This document shows positions 22,535 through 31,768 of a stretch of 33,895 nt of DNA, in pieces. Origin of the DNA: JBAPRR01 sp049281195 (GTDB lineage: Bacteria; Actinomycetota; Acidimicrobiia; Acidimicrobiales; CAVXTF01); contig JBAPRR010000451.1 in NCBI GenBank assembly GCA_049281195.1, positions 1 to 33,895 of the forward strand, given 5' to 3'. Under the pieces are notes generated by a model. The model was given only the letters and a program-made list of their open reading frames with translations, did not search any database and was not told where the DNA came from. Numbering within the stretch: the first letter of the stretch is position 1; every line of letters starts with the position of its first letter. A program made the position numbers and the translations under genes.

Positions 22535-25500
22535 CTGACGGGTCCGGTGTCGAACAGGTCGCTCAATCCTTCGACCAGCGCTGCAGGTGGTTTCCATGCC
22601 CACACTCCGCATGGCTGGCCGCCGACGGCGGGGAAAGTGGCATTGCTCATCCCCCGGACGAACAGATAGAGAACGCCGGCCAGGTGCTCCGAGGCCCGAT
22701 ACATGGGATCGCGCCAACGCATGTAGCGATGGAGCGCGACGGTGTAGAGGATCGCCTGCAGCGGGTAGTGCGCACGCCACATCTCGGTGGCGAGAGCCTG
22801 AGGCCGGTAGTGCCACGCGGTCAGCTCCTCCGAGATCGGCGCGAGCCGGTTGGTCTTGTAGTCGGCGATGACGAGACGCCGGTCGGGCAAGCGGACGACG
22901 AGGTCGATGCTTCCGGTCAGATATCCGTGAAGGTCCCCGGAAAGATGTGGATCGTCGAGCCTGTCCGCATACCGGTACATGGGGTCCGACACCTCGAGAT
23001 GGGTCCGCAGTACTGAGGCGACATCGTGCATCGATATCGCGGAGACCGCGTCGTCTCCTCCGGCGATGGGGAGCTCGAATCCCACCTCATCGAGGCGGTC
23101 AGAACGGGCGACCTGCCTGAGCGTGATGCCGTTCGCCACAGGACCGAGTGGCGTGTTGATGGCGATATCGAGGCCCCGCGCCAGCACCTGGGGATCGCCG
23201 AGATCACCGGAGCCCTTCATGACGGTCGAATCGATCGCCCTGTTCAACTCGGCCTCAAGATCAGGTGCGGCGAAGTCGGCCTCCTCGAACACCGAGTGCA
23301 CGAACGTGCCGAACGACACGCCACCTGGCATCTCAGAAAGCTCGACAGGCAACGCTTTCAAGTCTTCGATGACAGGATCGGTCGTCGCTCGGCTGGTGCC
23401 TGCCTCGACCGAAGCGGCCTGCTCTGCGCCGGGCACCTCGTCGGTGATCAGGTTCTCCTCCGGCTCGCTTCCCACCACCGGCTCGTGAGCGGCGGCGGTG
23501 ATACCCGAGTACGAAGTCCTCCGCCACACCTCGTCGAATCGCCGGTCGAAGACCGACACGTCGAGGTCCTCCGACGCGTCGGCATCAGTCGGTCTCCACT
23601 TGGCGCCATGGTCGGGATCTGCCGGCTCGACGGCGATGCACCCGTTCGACCCCGCCGCGATCCGTTCGAAGACCTCCCACGCCTCTGTGTCCGACTTCGG
23701 ATTCCTCTTCGGCTTCTCGTCGATCGAGCCGTCGGAATCCTTCGAAAAGATCAGGCGGGTCAATGGGGAGAAGCCACCCGAATTTGCGCCGGCCCACCAG
23801 ATCACGGCCTGATGCCGGGCTCTCGTGAGCGCGACGTACAACAGGCGCAGGCTCTCACCGCGTTGCTCGTAGCAGCTGTAGCCCTTGTGGTCCGCAAACC
23901 CGACGCAGTTGCCGCCGACATCCACGGTCAAGGCGTTACCGGCGTCCGGATCGTGAAACACTGGGACCGGATCGGGCCTTTCGTAACCGTCCCATAGATA
24001 CGGGCAGTAGACGATCGGAAACTCGAGGCCCTTGCTGCGGTGGATCGTGAGTATCTGAACGGCATCGGCGTCGGACTCGAGTCGGAGGCTGCGATCCTCG
24101 TCGTCCTTCTCGTTCTTCGCTTCTTTGATTCGCTTTCTGAGCCACGCGGTGAGCGCGGTAGAACCGAGGTTTCCTTCTACCGTGGCCGCGTGGAGCAGCC
24201 TCGCCACGTGGAATAGATCGGTCAGGTAACGCTCGCCTGCGACCAGGGTGAGAACTCTCGCCGGCAGGCCATACGACGACACGTGCTCGACAAGTGCCGA
24301 TACACCCCTGCTCCTCAGCACCTCGGACCATCTGGCCAACCGCCAGTGGAGGTCCTCCCACCTGTCGTCTCCGGCCGTGGCGAGATCCGTGGCGCTCCAT
24401 CCGATGAAAGGCGTCAAAGCCGCTGCTGCAGCCAGTTTGCGCGAGGTGGGCTTTTCTGTGGCCACGAGAAGGGTCACCCAGTCGGACGCGGGAACCGATT
24501 CGAAGACGCTTCCACCGCCGGCCACAACCGCGGGAACACCGGTCTCGATCAGGGCGTCGCGAGCCTTCGCGGCGTGGTTGTTCGTGCGCACCAGCACCGC
24601 GATGTCGCCGGGATTGACCGCACTCCAGGTGGCCGAGCCGTCGAGGCTCCGCTCTGCAATCCGTGCTCCTGACCCCAAAAGGGCGGTGATGTCGAGGGCC
24701 AGATCGCGTGCGATGTAGCGCTGCGCCTCGGCCGACTTGGCCGAGCCGTCCGCATTGGTTGCCACACGGCGCCGGTCGAGGATCCGTATGCGAAGGGGCT
24801 CGTTGTGTGGAGCTCCTTCCAGTCCGTGGGTCTGACCCGTCGGTGCCGCGGAAACGGGGTGGTACCTGATGTCGCGATCACCGAGCTGCGCGTTTTCGAA
24901 CAGCGCGTCGTAGGCCTCGATCAACGGTCGATCGCTACGCCAGTTCGTACTCAAGGTGGCGTGCGACGTGGCGGACTTGGCAGCCGCAAGGTACGCGTAG
25001 ATATCCGCGCCCCTGAAGGCGTAGATCGCCTGCTTCGGATCGCCGATGAGGACCAGGGTCGAGTCCGAAAAAGCGCGCCGCAGAATGTCCCATTGCACGG
25101 GGTCGGTGTCCTGGAACTCGTCGACCAGAACGATCTCGTAACTGTCGGACAACCGCCTGCAGGCCGCCGCTCCCCGTCTCGGATCTCCCAGCGCCTCGGA
25201 CAGGCGCGTCAACAGGTCGTCGTAAGTGAGGATCCCGAGCACCCGCTTACGGTTGGTCATCTCGCGGACAACAGCGTCTGCGAGGCGACGACGCATCCTC
25301 GGAAGCACATGGGTGGTCGACAGGTCAGGTGCGATGATCGCCGATGAGTTACCCACAACTTTGTTTGCGATCTCCATCGCATCTTTGAGCTTGAAGCGGG
25401 TGTCGGAATCCGACTTCCAGAACTTCCGGATGAAGAGGTCCTCGACTACCTCTTCCAAAAGGTCCGTCGTGTTCTCGACGAGCTTCACGTCCCGATCGAC

Positions 25501-26058
25501 GTCACCGGAGACACCGAGCCCCATCAAGACGTGGAGACAGAATCCATGAGTGGTATCGATAGTCGCCGAATCGAAGTTGGAGATGGCGAGCAAGAGATTG
25601 AGGTGGCGGCGCTCCACCTCGGCATCGGTGCCCCGAGCAAGAAGTTGGACGACCTCGTCTTCCACCTTGGCCCCGTCCATCGCCTGAGCGAGACCCGACG
25701 CGGTCTCGACCAGCCGGTGTCGAACCCGGTCCCGAAGCTCCCCTGTGGCCATGCGGGTGAACGTCACCACCAGAAGCTTTTCGAGCGGGGTCCCCTCCGC
25801 CACGTACCGGGCGACTAAAGCGGCGATGGTGAATGTTTTGCCGGTCCCCGCGCTCGCCTCGAGCAGGGTGACGCCTTTAGGCAGAGGGCCACAGACGTCG
25901 AACGGTTCGGGCTCCGCTTGGCGCTTCGACTCATACTGGGGTACAGCCGTGTCGTCGACCCCCGTGTCCTCGACCGCCGTGTCGTCGAACCCCCCGTCGT
26001 CGTTCACGGCCCCGCCCGGAAACGGGATGATCACTGCGTCGCGCTTGATCCGGGCCAT
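22531..26058 (-). CDS. recB: RecBCD enzyme subunit RecB, 3'-5' helicase and nuclease
   Basis: 1175 residues from ATG 26058, with stop TGA of recC and start ATG sharing one base (TGATG). UvrD-like helicase motifs: Walker A EASAGTGKT ending at 75, VDEFQDTDPVQWDIL, GDPKQAIYAFRGADIYAYL, and LTIHRSKGLEFPIVYCPYLW. The C-terminal nuclease domain keeps its catalytic residues: FVHSVFEEADF, then D1052 and D1066-Y-K1068 in GSIDLV and VIADYKTN. The protein should unwind and degrade DNA ends until Chi recognition. The first ~50 residues are an acidic extension containing a 5-residue tandem repeat (DDTAV/EDTGV/DDTAV) not expected in RecB; a shorter start is possible, but no in-frame ATG or GTG with a ribosome site was found. 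Confidence 0.96.
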   Translation of the reverse strand: MARIKRDAVIIPFPGGAVNDDGGFDDTAVEDTGVDDTAVPQYESKRQAEPEPFDVCGPLPKGVTLLEASAGTGKTFTIAALVARYVAEGTPLEKLLVVTFTRMATGELRDRVRHRLVETASGLAQAMDGAKVEDEVVQLLARGTDAEVERRHLNLLLAISNFDSATIDTTHGFCLHVLMGLGVSGDVDRDVKLVENTTDLLEEVVEDLFIRKFWKSDSDTRFKLKDAMEIANKVVGNSSAIIAPDLSTTHVLPRMRRRLADAVVREMTNRKRVLGILTYDDLLTRLSEALGDPRRGAAACRRLSDSYEIVLVDEFQDTDPVQWDILRRAFSDSTLVLIGDPKQAIYAFRGADIYAYLAAAKSATSHATLSTNWRSDRPLIEAYDALFENAQLGDRDIRYHPVSAAPTGQTHGLEGAPHNEPLRIRILDRRRVATNADGSAKSAEAQRYIARDLALDITALLGSGARIAERSLDGSATWSAVNPGDIAVLVRTNNHAAKARDALIETGVPAVVAGGGSVFESVPASDWVTLLVATEKPTSRKLAAAAALTPFIGWSATDLATAGDDRWEDLHWRLARWSEVLRSRGVSALVEHVSSYGLPARVLTLVAGERYLTDLFHVARLLHAATVEGNLGSTALTAWLRKRIKEAKNEKDDEDRSLRLESDADAVQILTIHRSKGLEFPIVYCPYLWDGYERPDPVPVFHDPDAGNALTVDVGGNCVGFADHKGYSCYEQRGESLRLLYVALTRARHQAVIWWAGANSGGFSPLTRLIFSKDSDGSIDEKPKRNPKSDTEAWEVFERIAAGSNGCIAVEPADPDHGAKWRPTDADASEDLDVSVFDRRFDEVWRRTSYSGITAAAHEPVVGSEPEENLITDEVPGAEQAASVEAGTSRATTDPVIEDLKALPVELSEMPGGVSFGTFVHSVFEEADFAAPDLEAELNRAIDSTVMKGSGDLGDPQVLARGLDIAINTPLGPVANGITLRQVARSDRLDEVGFELPIAGGDDAVSAISMHDVASVLRTHLEVSDPMYRYADRLDDPHLSGDLHGYLTGSIDLVVRLPDRRLVIADYKTNRLAPISEELTAWHYRPQALATEMWRAHYPLQAILYTVALHRYMRWRDPMYRASEHLAGVLYLFVRGMSNATFPAVGGQPCGVWAWKPPAALVEGLSDLFDTGPVR
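25947..25991. repeat. 15-base tandem repeat (three units) in the 5' end of recB
   Basis: CCGTGTCGTCGACCC recurs at 25947-25961, 25962-25976 and 25977-25991 with one or two changes per copy, followed by a decayed fourth unit. On the coding strand each unit gives five residues of the DDTAV type. In-frame unit length means copy-number change would lengthen or shorten the RecB head without breaking the frame. Confidence 0.75.
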
Positions 26059-29000
26059 CAGTCCTTGACCTGTTCAACCGCGAGGATCGGGTCCCATAGC
26101 CGTCTGGCCCAACGACCCAGCCTGGTCGATTCGTCACTGGCCCAGCCCGGTCCCAGCTCGTCGTCTCTGAATTGCGCAGAAAGCAGATCTTCGAATGGTG
26201 CGACTCCACCGAAGACGATCTGGTGCTCGGCCTTCTGGTCCTCGTGTTCGCGTTCGTATTCGGACTGCCACTCCTTTCGGGCAGCCTTTTCGGTGTCGTG
26301 ACCCTTCGATGCCGCCTGGGCCCACGCCGCGGACGTTTTGCAATAAAGAGGAGGGGGCTCGCGCATGGAGCGGAGGTAGAGATCCACGATCTGCTCGAGG
26401 TAGTTCGTCGCCACGCTTTGCCGCTCGCTCGCGGTCTCTCCTAATACGCCGATGCGTGCGATCGACACGCTCGGTCCCGTGCTTGCATCGCCGTCGGAAC
26501 CTCGCGCGTATGTGATGGCTTCGAACGGCTTCTCCGGATACGCGCTCGTGAGGCAGAGCAGCCTGAGCCATGAGTTCAACCGTTGCGACGGCGACATCCG
26601 CGAGTACGTGACGTTCTTGACAACATCGTCTCTGACGCCGGGAACGGTCCCCACCACCCGGTAACCGGACGGAAGCGACAGATTCACCGCCAGGGACTCC
26701 GGTGACCCTTCCGCGAAGGCCACGCTGACCAGATGCTCGATAGAGGGTGTCATGTCATCGAGGATGGGATCCGACAGCGATCCCGGAGGGAGGCTCCCGC
26801 GGGCTTGCTCGGCCATTATGCAGGCGTCGAGTGAGCTTCCCGAAAGCATCGCGTTCACGATCCGGTCCCCGATCGCCCAGCGTTCGAGGGCGTCGAGAGT
26901 GACGGGAAGAGCGTCGTCGACGTCCTCGGATTTCGACTCGACGTTCACATTGAGCCTGGTGATCAGAAAGGCACGAACCGGCGAACGCATGTAGGACTCG
27001 AGGACTCGGAGCTCGACGGTGGTGTCGTCGATCGGTGCAAGAGCCTCCGGTAGGAAAGGCCGCTTACGAACCGACATGGCGTTTCGGCCGGCCGCGGCGA
27101 GAGCACCGTCGAGATTGGAACGATCGAAGCTCCATGGCGTGGTCCCCATCAAGCGGCCGCGTATGAAATTGCGTGCATCGAACGGCTGAAGGGGATGGTG
27201 GATGATCAGATGACTGCTGGCCTTGTGCCCGTTCGCCAGGACCGCGGTCTGATCGATGACGTCGATCAGCTCGCCGACAGGGACCGCGGGCGGCCGGACA
27301 AGATTGCTCCGCTCGTCGCGTCCGGTATAGGTGATGACGAGGTTGTCCTTCGCCGCGAGCAGGGCGTCGAGAATCAGCTGCCGATCCTCTGACCGCGCGT
27401 CGTGGTCCCCGATCTGAGGGTCGGCGAGCACGAGGTCATCGCCATCGCGCTCCGGACTGCGCGGGAATGCGCCGTCATCGAGTCCGAGCAGGCACACGAC
27501 CCGGTGGGGAACCGAACGCATCGGCACCAGCGTGCACACGGTCAGGTGACCGGTGCGGAAATTCGCTCTTGTAGGACGGCCGCGCAGACGGTCCTCGAGC
27601 ACCGCTCTGATGTCGCCGATGCTCAACTCGGACTGGCAGGTGATCCCGTCTGACGTCGCTTCTTCCACCAGATTCGCAAGTACCTGATCGAGCTGTGCCG
27701 ATTGCCACTCGTCTCCGAACGCCGCTCTGGCGATGCTGTAGACGGAGCTCGAGATTGACTTGGCCCATCCCGACACGGACTTCGGACGCCAGAGCTCGTC
27801 GACAGCCGTGGCGATGCGGTCGATCAGCTCGGCCAAACGTCCGGCCAGCTCGATACTGCCGCTACCGACGTCGTCCAACGGTAAGACGTCTCCGAAGAGC
27901 CGCTCTCCTTCGTCCGCCATCGAAACGCCGACCAGCAGACGGGCGATGCCGAATTCCCATGTGTTCGCTTGGAGACCTTCGAGGCTGAAAGGTGAACGGT
28001 GCGCCGAATCGATGCCCCACCGGATCCCCGTTTTGATGACCCACTTGGTGATCGTTTCGAGGTCGTCGTCGTCGAAACCGAACAACCGCCTGACCGGAGG
28101 GGATCCGATCAGGTCGAGAACCTCAGTAGCGGTGACTCTGCCCCCCGCCATGGCCAAAAGCCGCGAGACCACTGCGAACAGTGGGTTCACCTGACGGATC
28201 GAACGGTCGGCAAGCCGCACACGTAGGTCGGGGTTCTCCGGTGACTCGCCAGTATCGGAGACGTCGTGCTGCGAATCGAAAGCGGCGTGGATCAAAGGTG
28301 CGTACGTCTCGATGTCGGGACACATGACAAGAACGTCGCGCGGCTCGAGACCCGGGTTCTCTTCGAAGAGATGAAGGATTGCATGACGCAGGACCTCGAC
28401 CTGACGGGCGCGGCCGTGACACGCATGGATCTGGATGCTGCGATCCGATTCGTCAAGCACGATCCGGTGGTCGTCCCCTCCAGACAGGGGTGCACCGCTC
28501 GGGAGGATGTTCGCCCGCACAGAAGCTTGAATGTGTTCGAGAAGATTCGTCGGGGGCGAGACCATCGGGTTGTGAACGTCTTCGGAGTCGCCTTCCAACG
28601 CTCCGAGCAAGACGAGCTGCATCTCGCGGCTGTCGCGCCCCCAAGATGCGAGCAGGGGGTTCAAAGCCTCCGACACGGTCAGGTCCTTGCTCCTCTTCAC
28701 CCCCCGGTCGGGCTTGGGGCCGTCGCAGATGCGATCCCAGAGGGCGAACGAGGGATGGAGGAGAAAGAGGTGCACCTCGCGGATGTTCGCCAAGGCGATC
28801 AGGACATCGACGTAGCTGGCGGGAAGGCTCGTGAGACCGAACAGCGACAGGCGCTCGGGGATGCCGGGAACGTCCGCGCCCTCTCGTAAGAGAGCGCACG
28901 CCCCCGGCAGCCTCTCAGCGGGGCTCGGTGTTCCTATGCGCCCACGCAGCTCGAGCCACAGGCGGGACTGCCAGCGGGCATCCGAGCCCCAAGCTCCCCC

Positions 29001-29486
29001 GGATCCGGCGGCCCACTGCCTGATCATGTCGGGCCTGTGCACCGAATAGCGGTCGTAGAGGTCCGCCATATGCCTGACGGTGGCGAAGCGCCGTTGCTCC
29101 CCCTCCGGGGCAGCTTTCTTCAGGTGGGTGGCGAAATCGCTGAGCCAGTCCTGGTCGAGGCTGCTCTCTACGACCTGCAGGAGCGGCCACACGGACCGCT
29201 CGGGCACCCACGGGTCGGTGGCCCGGTCGATCCCCGATGCCGCCGACAGGGCAGTTCCCACGAGAGTCCCTGGGAACGGGAAGTCGACGTTCGCGCAGAT
29301 CCCGTCGGTTCGGCCCGAACTGGTCCCCAGGCGACCGGAAAGTTGCTGGGTGAGCCACCTTTCGATGCCCCGGGTAGGGACCGCGACGACTTCGGGCGCC
29401 ATGACGTCGGACAGCGGCTCTGAGAGCAGGTCCCCGAGCATCGAAACGAGGAGGTCGGCCCGTTCGGCCCGGTGGATATGAAGCAC
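26058..29486 (-). CDS. recC: RecBCD enzyme subunit RecC
   Basis: 1142 residues from GTG 29486 (LHIHRAERADLLVSMLGDLL), with no Shine-Dalgarno site, so perhaps leaderless. RecC features: PTRGIERWLTQQL and DGICANVDFPFPGTL near the start, LFGLTSLPASYVDVLIALA around 215, IQIHACHGRARQVEVLRHAI, DVLVMCPDIETYAPLIHAAF, and VCLLGLDDGAFPR in the second helicase-like half. RecC has inactive helicase folds and reads Chi while bridging RecB and RecD. Length agrees with the family (~1120). It leads the operon recC-recB-recD with one- and four-base junctions, so the subunits are probably translated together. The 159-base gap before it also serves the divergent metallophosphoesterase gene. Confidence 0.95.
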   Translation of the reverse strand: MLHIHRAERADLLVSMLGDLLSEPLSDVMAPEVVAVPTRGIERWLTQQLSGRLGTSSGRTDGICANVDFPFPGTLVGTALSAASGIDRATDPWVPERSVWPLLQVVESSLDQDWLSDFATHLKKAAPEGEQRRFATVRHMADLYDRYSVHRPDMIRQWAAGSGGAWGSDARWQSRLWLELRGRIGTPSPAERLPGACALLREGADVPGIPERLSLFGLTSLPASYVDVLIALANIREVHLFLLHPSFALWDRICDGPKPDRGVKRSKDLTVSEALNPLLASWGRDSREMQLVLLGALEGDSEDVHNPMVSPPTNLLEHIQASVRANILPSGAPLSGGDDHRIVLDESDRSIQIHACHGRARQVEVLRHAILHLFEENPGLEPRDVLVMCPDIETYAPLIHAAFDSQHDVSDTGESPENPDLRVRLADRSIRQVNPLFAVVSRLLAMAGGRVTATEVLDLIGSPPVRRLFGFDDDDLETITKWVIKTGIRWGIDSAHRSPFSLEGLQANTWEFGIARLLVGVSMADEGERLFGDVLPLDDVGSGSIELAGRLAELIDRIATAVDELWRPKSVSGWAKSISSSVYSIARAAFGDEWQSAQLDQVLANLVEEATSDGITCQSELSIGDIRAVLEDRLRGRPTRANFRTGHLTVCTLVPMRSVPHRVVCLLGLDDGAFPRSPERDGDDLVLADPQIGDHDARSEDRQLILDALLAAKDNLVITYTGRDERSNLVRPPAVPVGELIDVIDQTAVLANGHKASSHLIIHHPLQPFDARNFIRGRLMGTTPWSFDRSNLDGALAAAGRNAMSVRKRPFLPEALAPIDDTTVELRVLESYMRSPVRAFLITRLNVNVESKSEDVDDALPVTLDALERWAIGDRIVNAMLSGSSLDACIMAEQARGSLPPGSLSDPILDDMTPSIEHLVSVAFAEGSPESLAVNLSLPSGYRVVGTVPGVRDDVVKNVTYSRMSPSQRLNSWLRLLCLTSAYPEKPFEAITYARGSDGDASTGPSVSIARIGVLGETASERQSVATNYLEQIVDLYLRSMREPPPLYCKTSAAWAQAASKGHDTEKAARKEWQSEYEREHEDQKAEHQIVFGGVAPFEDLLSAQFRDDELGPGWASDESTRLGRWARRLWDPILAVEQVKD

Positions 29487-29518
29487 CGGTCAAGGGTACT
29501 TAGCGGCCGTGTCACTCC

Positions 29519-29537
29519 AGGTCCTACGTCTGGACCT
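29519..29537. promoter_or_regulatory. hairpin in the recC divergent gap
   Basis: AGGTCC (29519-29524) and GGACCT (29532-29537) are perfect arms around a 7-base loop, 33 bases upstream of recC. It has no T tract, so an operator or leader structure is more likely than a terminator. No LexA-type GAAC-N4-GTTC box was seen in the gap. Confidence 0.35.
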
Positions 29538-29610
29538 CCGGTGAGGGGTGGCCCGGGCCGAAAGCACGTCGCCAGGTTTCACGCTCCCCGTTCCCAAGTG
29601 GCAAGGTGCT

Positions 29611-29634
29611 AGCAGCCAACGGAGCTGCTGGAGG
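29611..29634 (+). promoter_or_regulatory. hairpin abutting the ribosome site of the metallophosphoesterase gene
   Basis: AGCAGC (29611-29616) pairs with GCTGCT (29624-29629) around 7 bases, and GGAGG (29630-29634) follows at once, 11 bases before the TTG start. The ribosome site supports the TTG at 29646. The hairpin could influence access to the site. Confidence 0.45.
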
Positions 29635-29645
29635 ACCGTCTTACT

Positions 29646-31067
29646 TTGCCCGACGTCAGGTATGTCATCTTGTCCGACCTCCACTTCGGAGCCGAGAACA
29701 GCATCCTCACCGCGATCTGCGATCCGAAAGATCCGCGTGCCGATCCGTCGATCTGTTCTCCGGTCCTCCAGGCGTTCGGCGACTGTCTGAGGGAGCTGGT
29801 AGCCGCGAACGAGGGCGCCGAACCCCCCACCCTGGTCCTTGCGGGCGACATACTGGAGCTCGCCCTGTCCGACGACGAGGTCGCCGCGGCGGTATTCGAG
29901 CAATTCACCGAGCTCGTAATTGGTGACGACCCGATATTCGCTGACGAGATCTTCTTCGTTCCCGGAAACCACGACCATCACCTGTGGGAAACAGCGCGCG
30001 AAGGCCTATACGCGGAGCAATTGCGTGCGCTCCCCGAGAACGACCCGATACCCCCGCCCGAGCACGCAACTTGTCTGTTCTTCGAACAGAGCGATCCGCG
30101 CCTGCAGGCGAACCTCCTTTCAGCGGTCATTCAAAGAAGACATAAATCCACAAAGGCCCACGTCCGCGTGATGTATCCGAATCTCGGCATGGTGACACCC
30201 GACGAGTCGAGGTGTGTGATCGTTCACCACGGTCACTACATCGAGTCCATGTACCAGCTGATGTCGAGCCTCAACCAGATCATGTTCAACAAACCGCTTC
30301 CGCGCGACATCATGCAGCTGGAGGGGGACAACTTCGCCTGGATCGACTTCTTCTGGTCCTCTCTCGGCCGATCGGGCGAGGTCGGCCAAGACGTTAATCG
30401 GATCTACGACATGCTCCAGAGCGAGAAGGCCATGGATCGCCTCGTTCTTACCGTGGCCACTGCGATATCCGAGCGGGCTCCCGGAGGAAGGGCTCGCAAG
30501 TGGATGACGCGCAAGGTCATGCGCGACCTGTTCACCCATCTCGCCAAGCGGGCCGGACGCCTGGAGCGGCACAATCCGACATCGCCCCTCAGTGCAAACG
30601 CACAAAAGGGTCTCCAGGCCTACCTGGAGGGCCCTTTGTTCGCGCAGGTCTCGCACGAGCTCGGCCGGGTCCCGGAGACCACCCTTGTCTTCGGGCACAC
30701 GCACAAACCATTCGAGACGACGAAGCAGGCCGCGGGATTCAACGGCGAGGTCAACCTCGCCAACACCGGCGGTTGGGTCATTGACACAGTCGAGACGAAC
30801 CCGCTTCAAGGAGCAGCCGCCGTCGTTGTCGACGAAGATCTACAGGTGGCTTCAGTCCGCCTGTACGACCAGCAGGATCAGGCATCGGAATACAAGGTGC
30901 GCGTCGCTCCTGTGACCGCGGCAGATTCCCAGTTGATAAAAAGGCTTTCCGGGATCGTTCAGCCGGACAAGGGCTCGTGGCAGGCCCTTTCTGAGGCGGT
31001 ATCCGTTGCGGTTCCCGAGCGCCATCAAGCACTTCAGACCATCATCGAACGGTCCACCCCGTCATGA
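29646..31067 (+). CDS. calcineurin-like metallophosphoesterase
   Basis: 473 residues from TTG 29646, supported by GGAGG at 29630-29634. The two-metal phosphoesterase motifs are complete: D11-x-H13 in ILSDLHFG, GD in LAGDILEL, GNHDHH near 105, VIVHHGH near 195 and GHTHKP near 355. Between them is an inserted helical region (about 200-330) rich in charged residues. The length is well above simple phosphodiesterases, so it is a specialised subfamily; no signal peptide is seen. Substrate is unknown; nucleic-acid, nucleotide or phospholipid phosphates are all possible. Its stop shares ATGA with the DsbA-like gene, and that gene with the MDMPI-family gene. It is divergent from recC, which does not by itself imply a role in DNA repair. 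Confidence 0.9.
   Translation: MPDVRYVILSDLHFGAENSILTAICDPKDPRADPSICSPVLQAFGDCLRELVAANEGAEPPTLVLAGDILELALSDDEVAAAVFEQFTELVIGDDPIFADEIFFVPGNHDHHLWETAREGLYAEQLRALPENDPIPPPEHATCLFFEQSDPRLQANLLSAVIQRRHKSTKAHVRVMYPNLGMVTPDESRCVIVHHGHYIESMYQLMSSLNQIMFNKPLPRDIMQLEGDNFAWIDFFWSSLGRSGEVGQDVNRIYDMLQSEKAMDRLVLTVATAISERAPGGRARKWMTRKVMRDLFTHLAKRAGRLERHNPTSPLSANAQKGLQAYLEGPLFAQVSHELGRVPETTLVFGHTHKPFETTKQAAGFNGEVNLANTGGWVIDTVETNPLQGAAAVVVDEDLQVASVRLYDQQDQASEYKVRVAPVTAADSQLIKRLSGIVQPDKGSWQALSEAVSVAVPERHQALQTIIERSTPS
30605..30637. other. strong inverted repeat inside the metallophosphoesterase gene
   Basis: AAAGGG (30605-30610) and CTCCAGG (30612-30618) pair with CCTGGAG (30623-30629) and CCCTTT (30632-30637), leaving a 4-base loop and a small internal bulge. 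The RNA would form a ~13-base-pair stem in mid-gene. A codon coincidence is possible; otherwise a pause or processing point. Confidence 0.5.
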
Positions 31068-31768
31068 CGGAGTCGGTCGACTTCCATTTCGACCCCATGT
31101 GCCCTTTTGCGTACCAGGCATCGTTGTGGATACGAACGGTTCGCGAGCACACGGGCATTGAAGTCGCTTGGCGATTCTTCAGCCTGGAGGAGATCAACAG
31201 GGAAGAGGGAAAGAAGCATCCCTGGGAACGTCCCTGGTCGTACGGTTGGTCTCTGATGAGGATCGGTGCGCTGCTCAGGCGGCAGGACATGGGTGAGCTC
31301 GACGACTGGTATTACGCGATCGGGACGGCCCTGCACCGCGACGGCCGCAAACCCCACGATCCCGAGGTCGCCAGATCGCTTCTCGAAGAGATCGGTCTCG
31401 AGCCCGACCTTTTGGATCAGGCAATTGCCGATCCGACCACCCACGACGAGGTGATCGCCGATCACCAACGAGTCACGGATCTCGGAGGCTTCGGAGTACC
31501 GACCTTGATTTTCCCAGACGGACAAGCACTTTTCGGACCCGTCATCAAAGAGCCTCCGCAGCCGGAGCACTCGATGAAACTGTGGGAACTGGTCACGTCC
31601 TGGCTGGAGTTTCCAAATCTCTACGAGATCCAGCGTCCGAAGACCACCCAGCACGTTGCCGACATCACAGAAGCACTACAGCCTTACCTGGCGGGGCGCG
31701 ACTGGGAGAGCATCGACCGGGGCCGCAAGATCAAGATCCCCAAGACGAAGGGAGGCGACAAACAATGA
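31064..31768 (+). CDS. DsbA-fold protein similar to mycothiol-dependent nitroreductase Rv2466c
   Basis: 234 residues from ATG 31064, overlapping the previous stop by ATGA. Thioredoxin-like fold with a helical insertion: VDFHFDPMCPFAYQAS, FFSLEEIN, GFGVPTLIFPDGQALFGPV (cis-Pro loop) and KLWELVTSWLEFPNLYEIQR. The order and spacing match Rv2466c-type proteins, which use a CPWC motif with mycothiol. Here it is CPFA (C13): the first Cys stays, the resolving Cys is lost, as in monothiol or glutathione-transferase-like DsbA relatives. It may therefore use mycothiol as the second thiol. The next gene, sharing ATGA with this one, is of a mycothiol-dependent family, which supports that. Cytoplasmic, no signal peptide. 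Confidence 0.85.
   Translation: MTESVDFHFDPMCPFAYQASLWIRTVREHTGIEVAWRFFSLEEINREEGKKHPWERPWSYGWSLMRIGALLRRQDMGELDDWYYAIGTALHRDGRKPHDPEVARSLLEEIGLEPDLLDQAIADPTTHDEVIADHQRVTDLGGFGVPTLIFPDGQALFGPVIKEPPQPEHSMKLWELVTSWLEFPNLYEIQRPKTTQHVADITEALQPYLAGRDWESIDRGRKIKIPKTKGGDKQ

Noticed and set aside
22535..22816. N-terminal extension of RecD
   Set aside because: It lies inside recB; the ATGA junction at 22531-22534 gives a normal RecD length.
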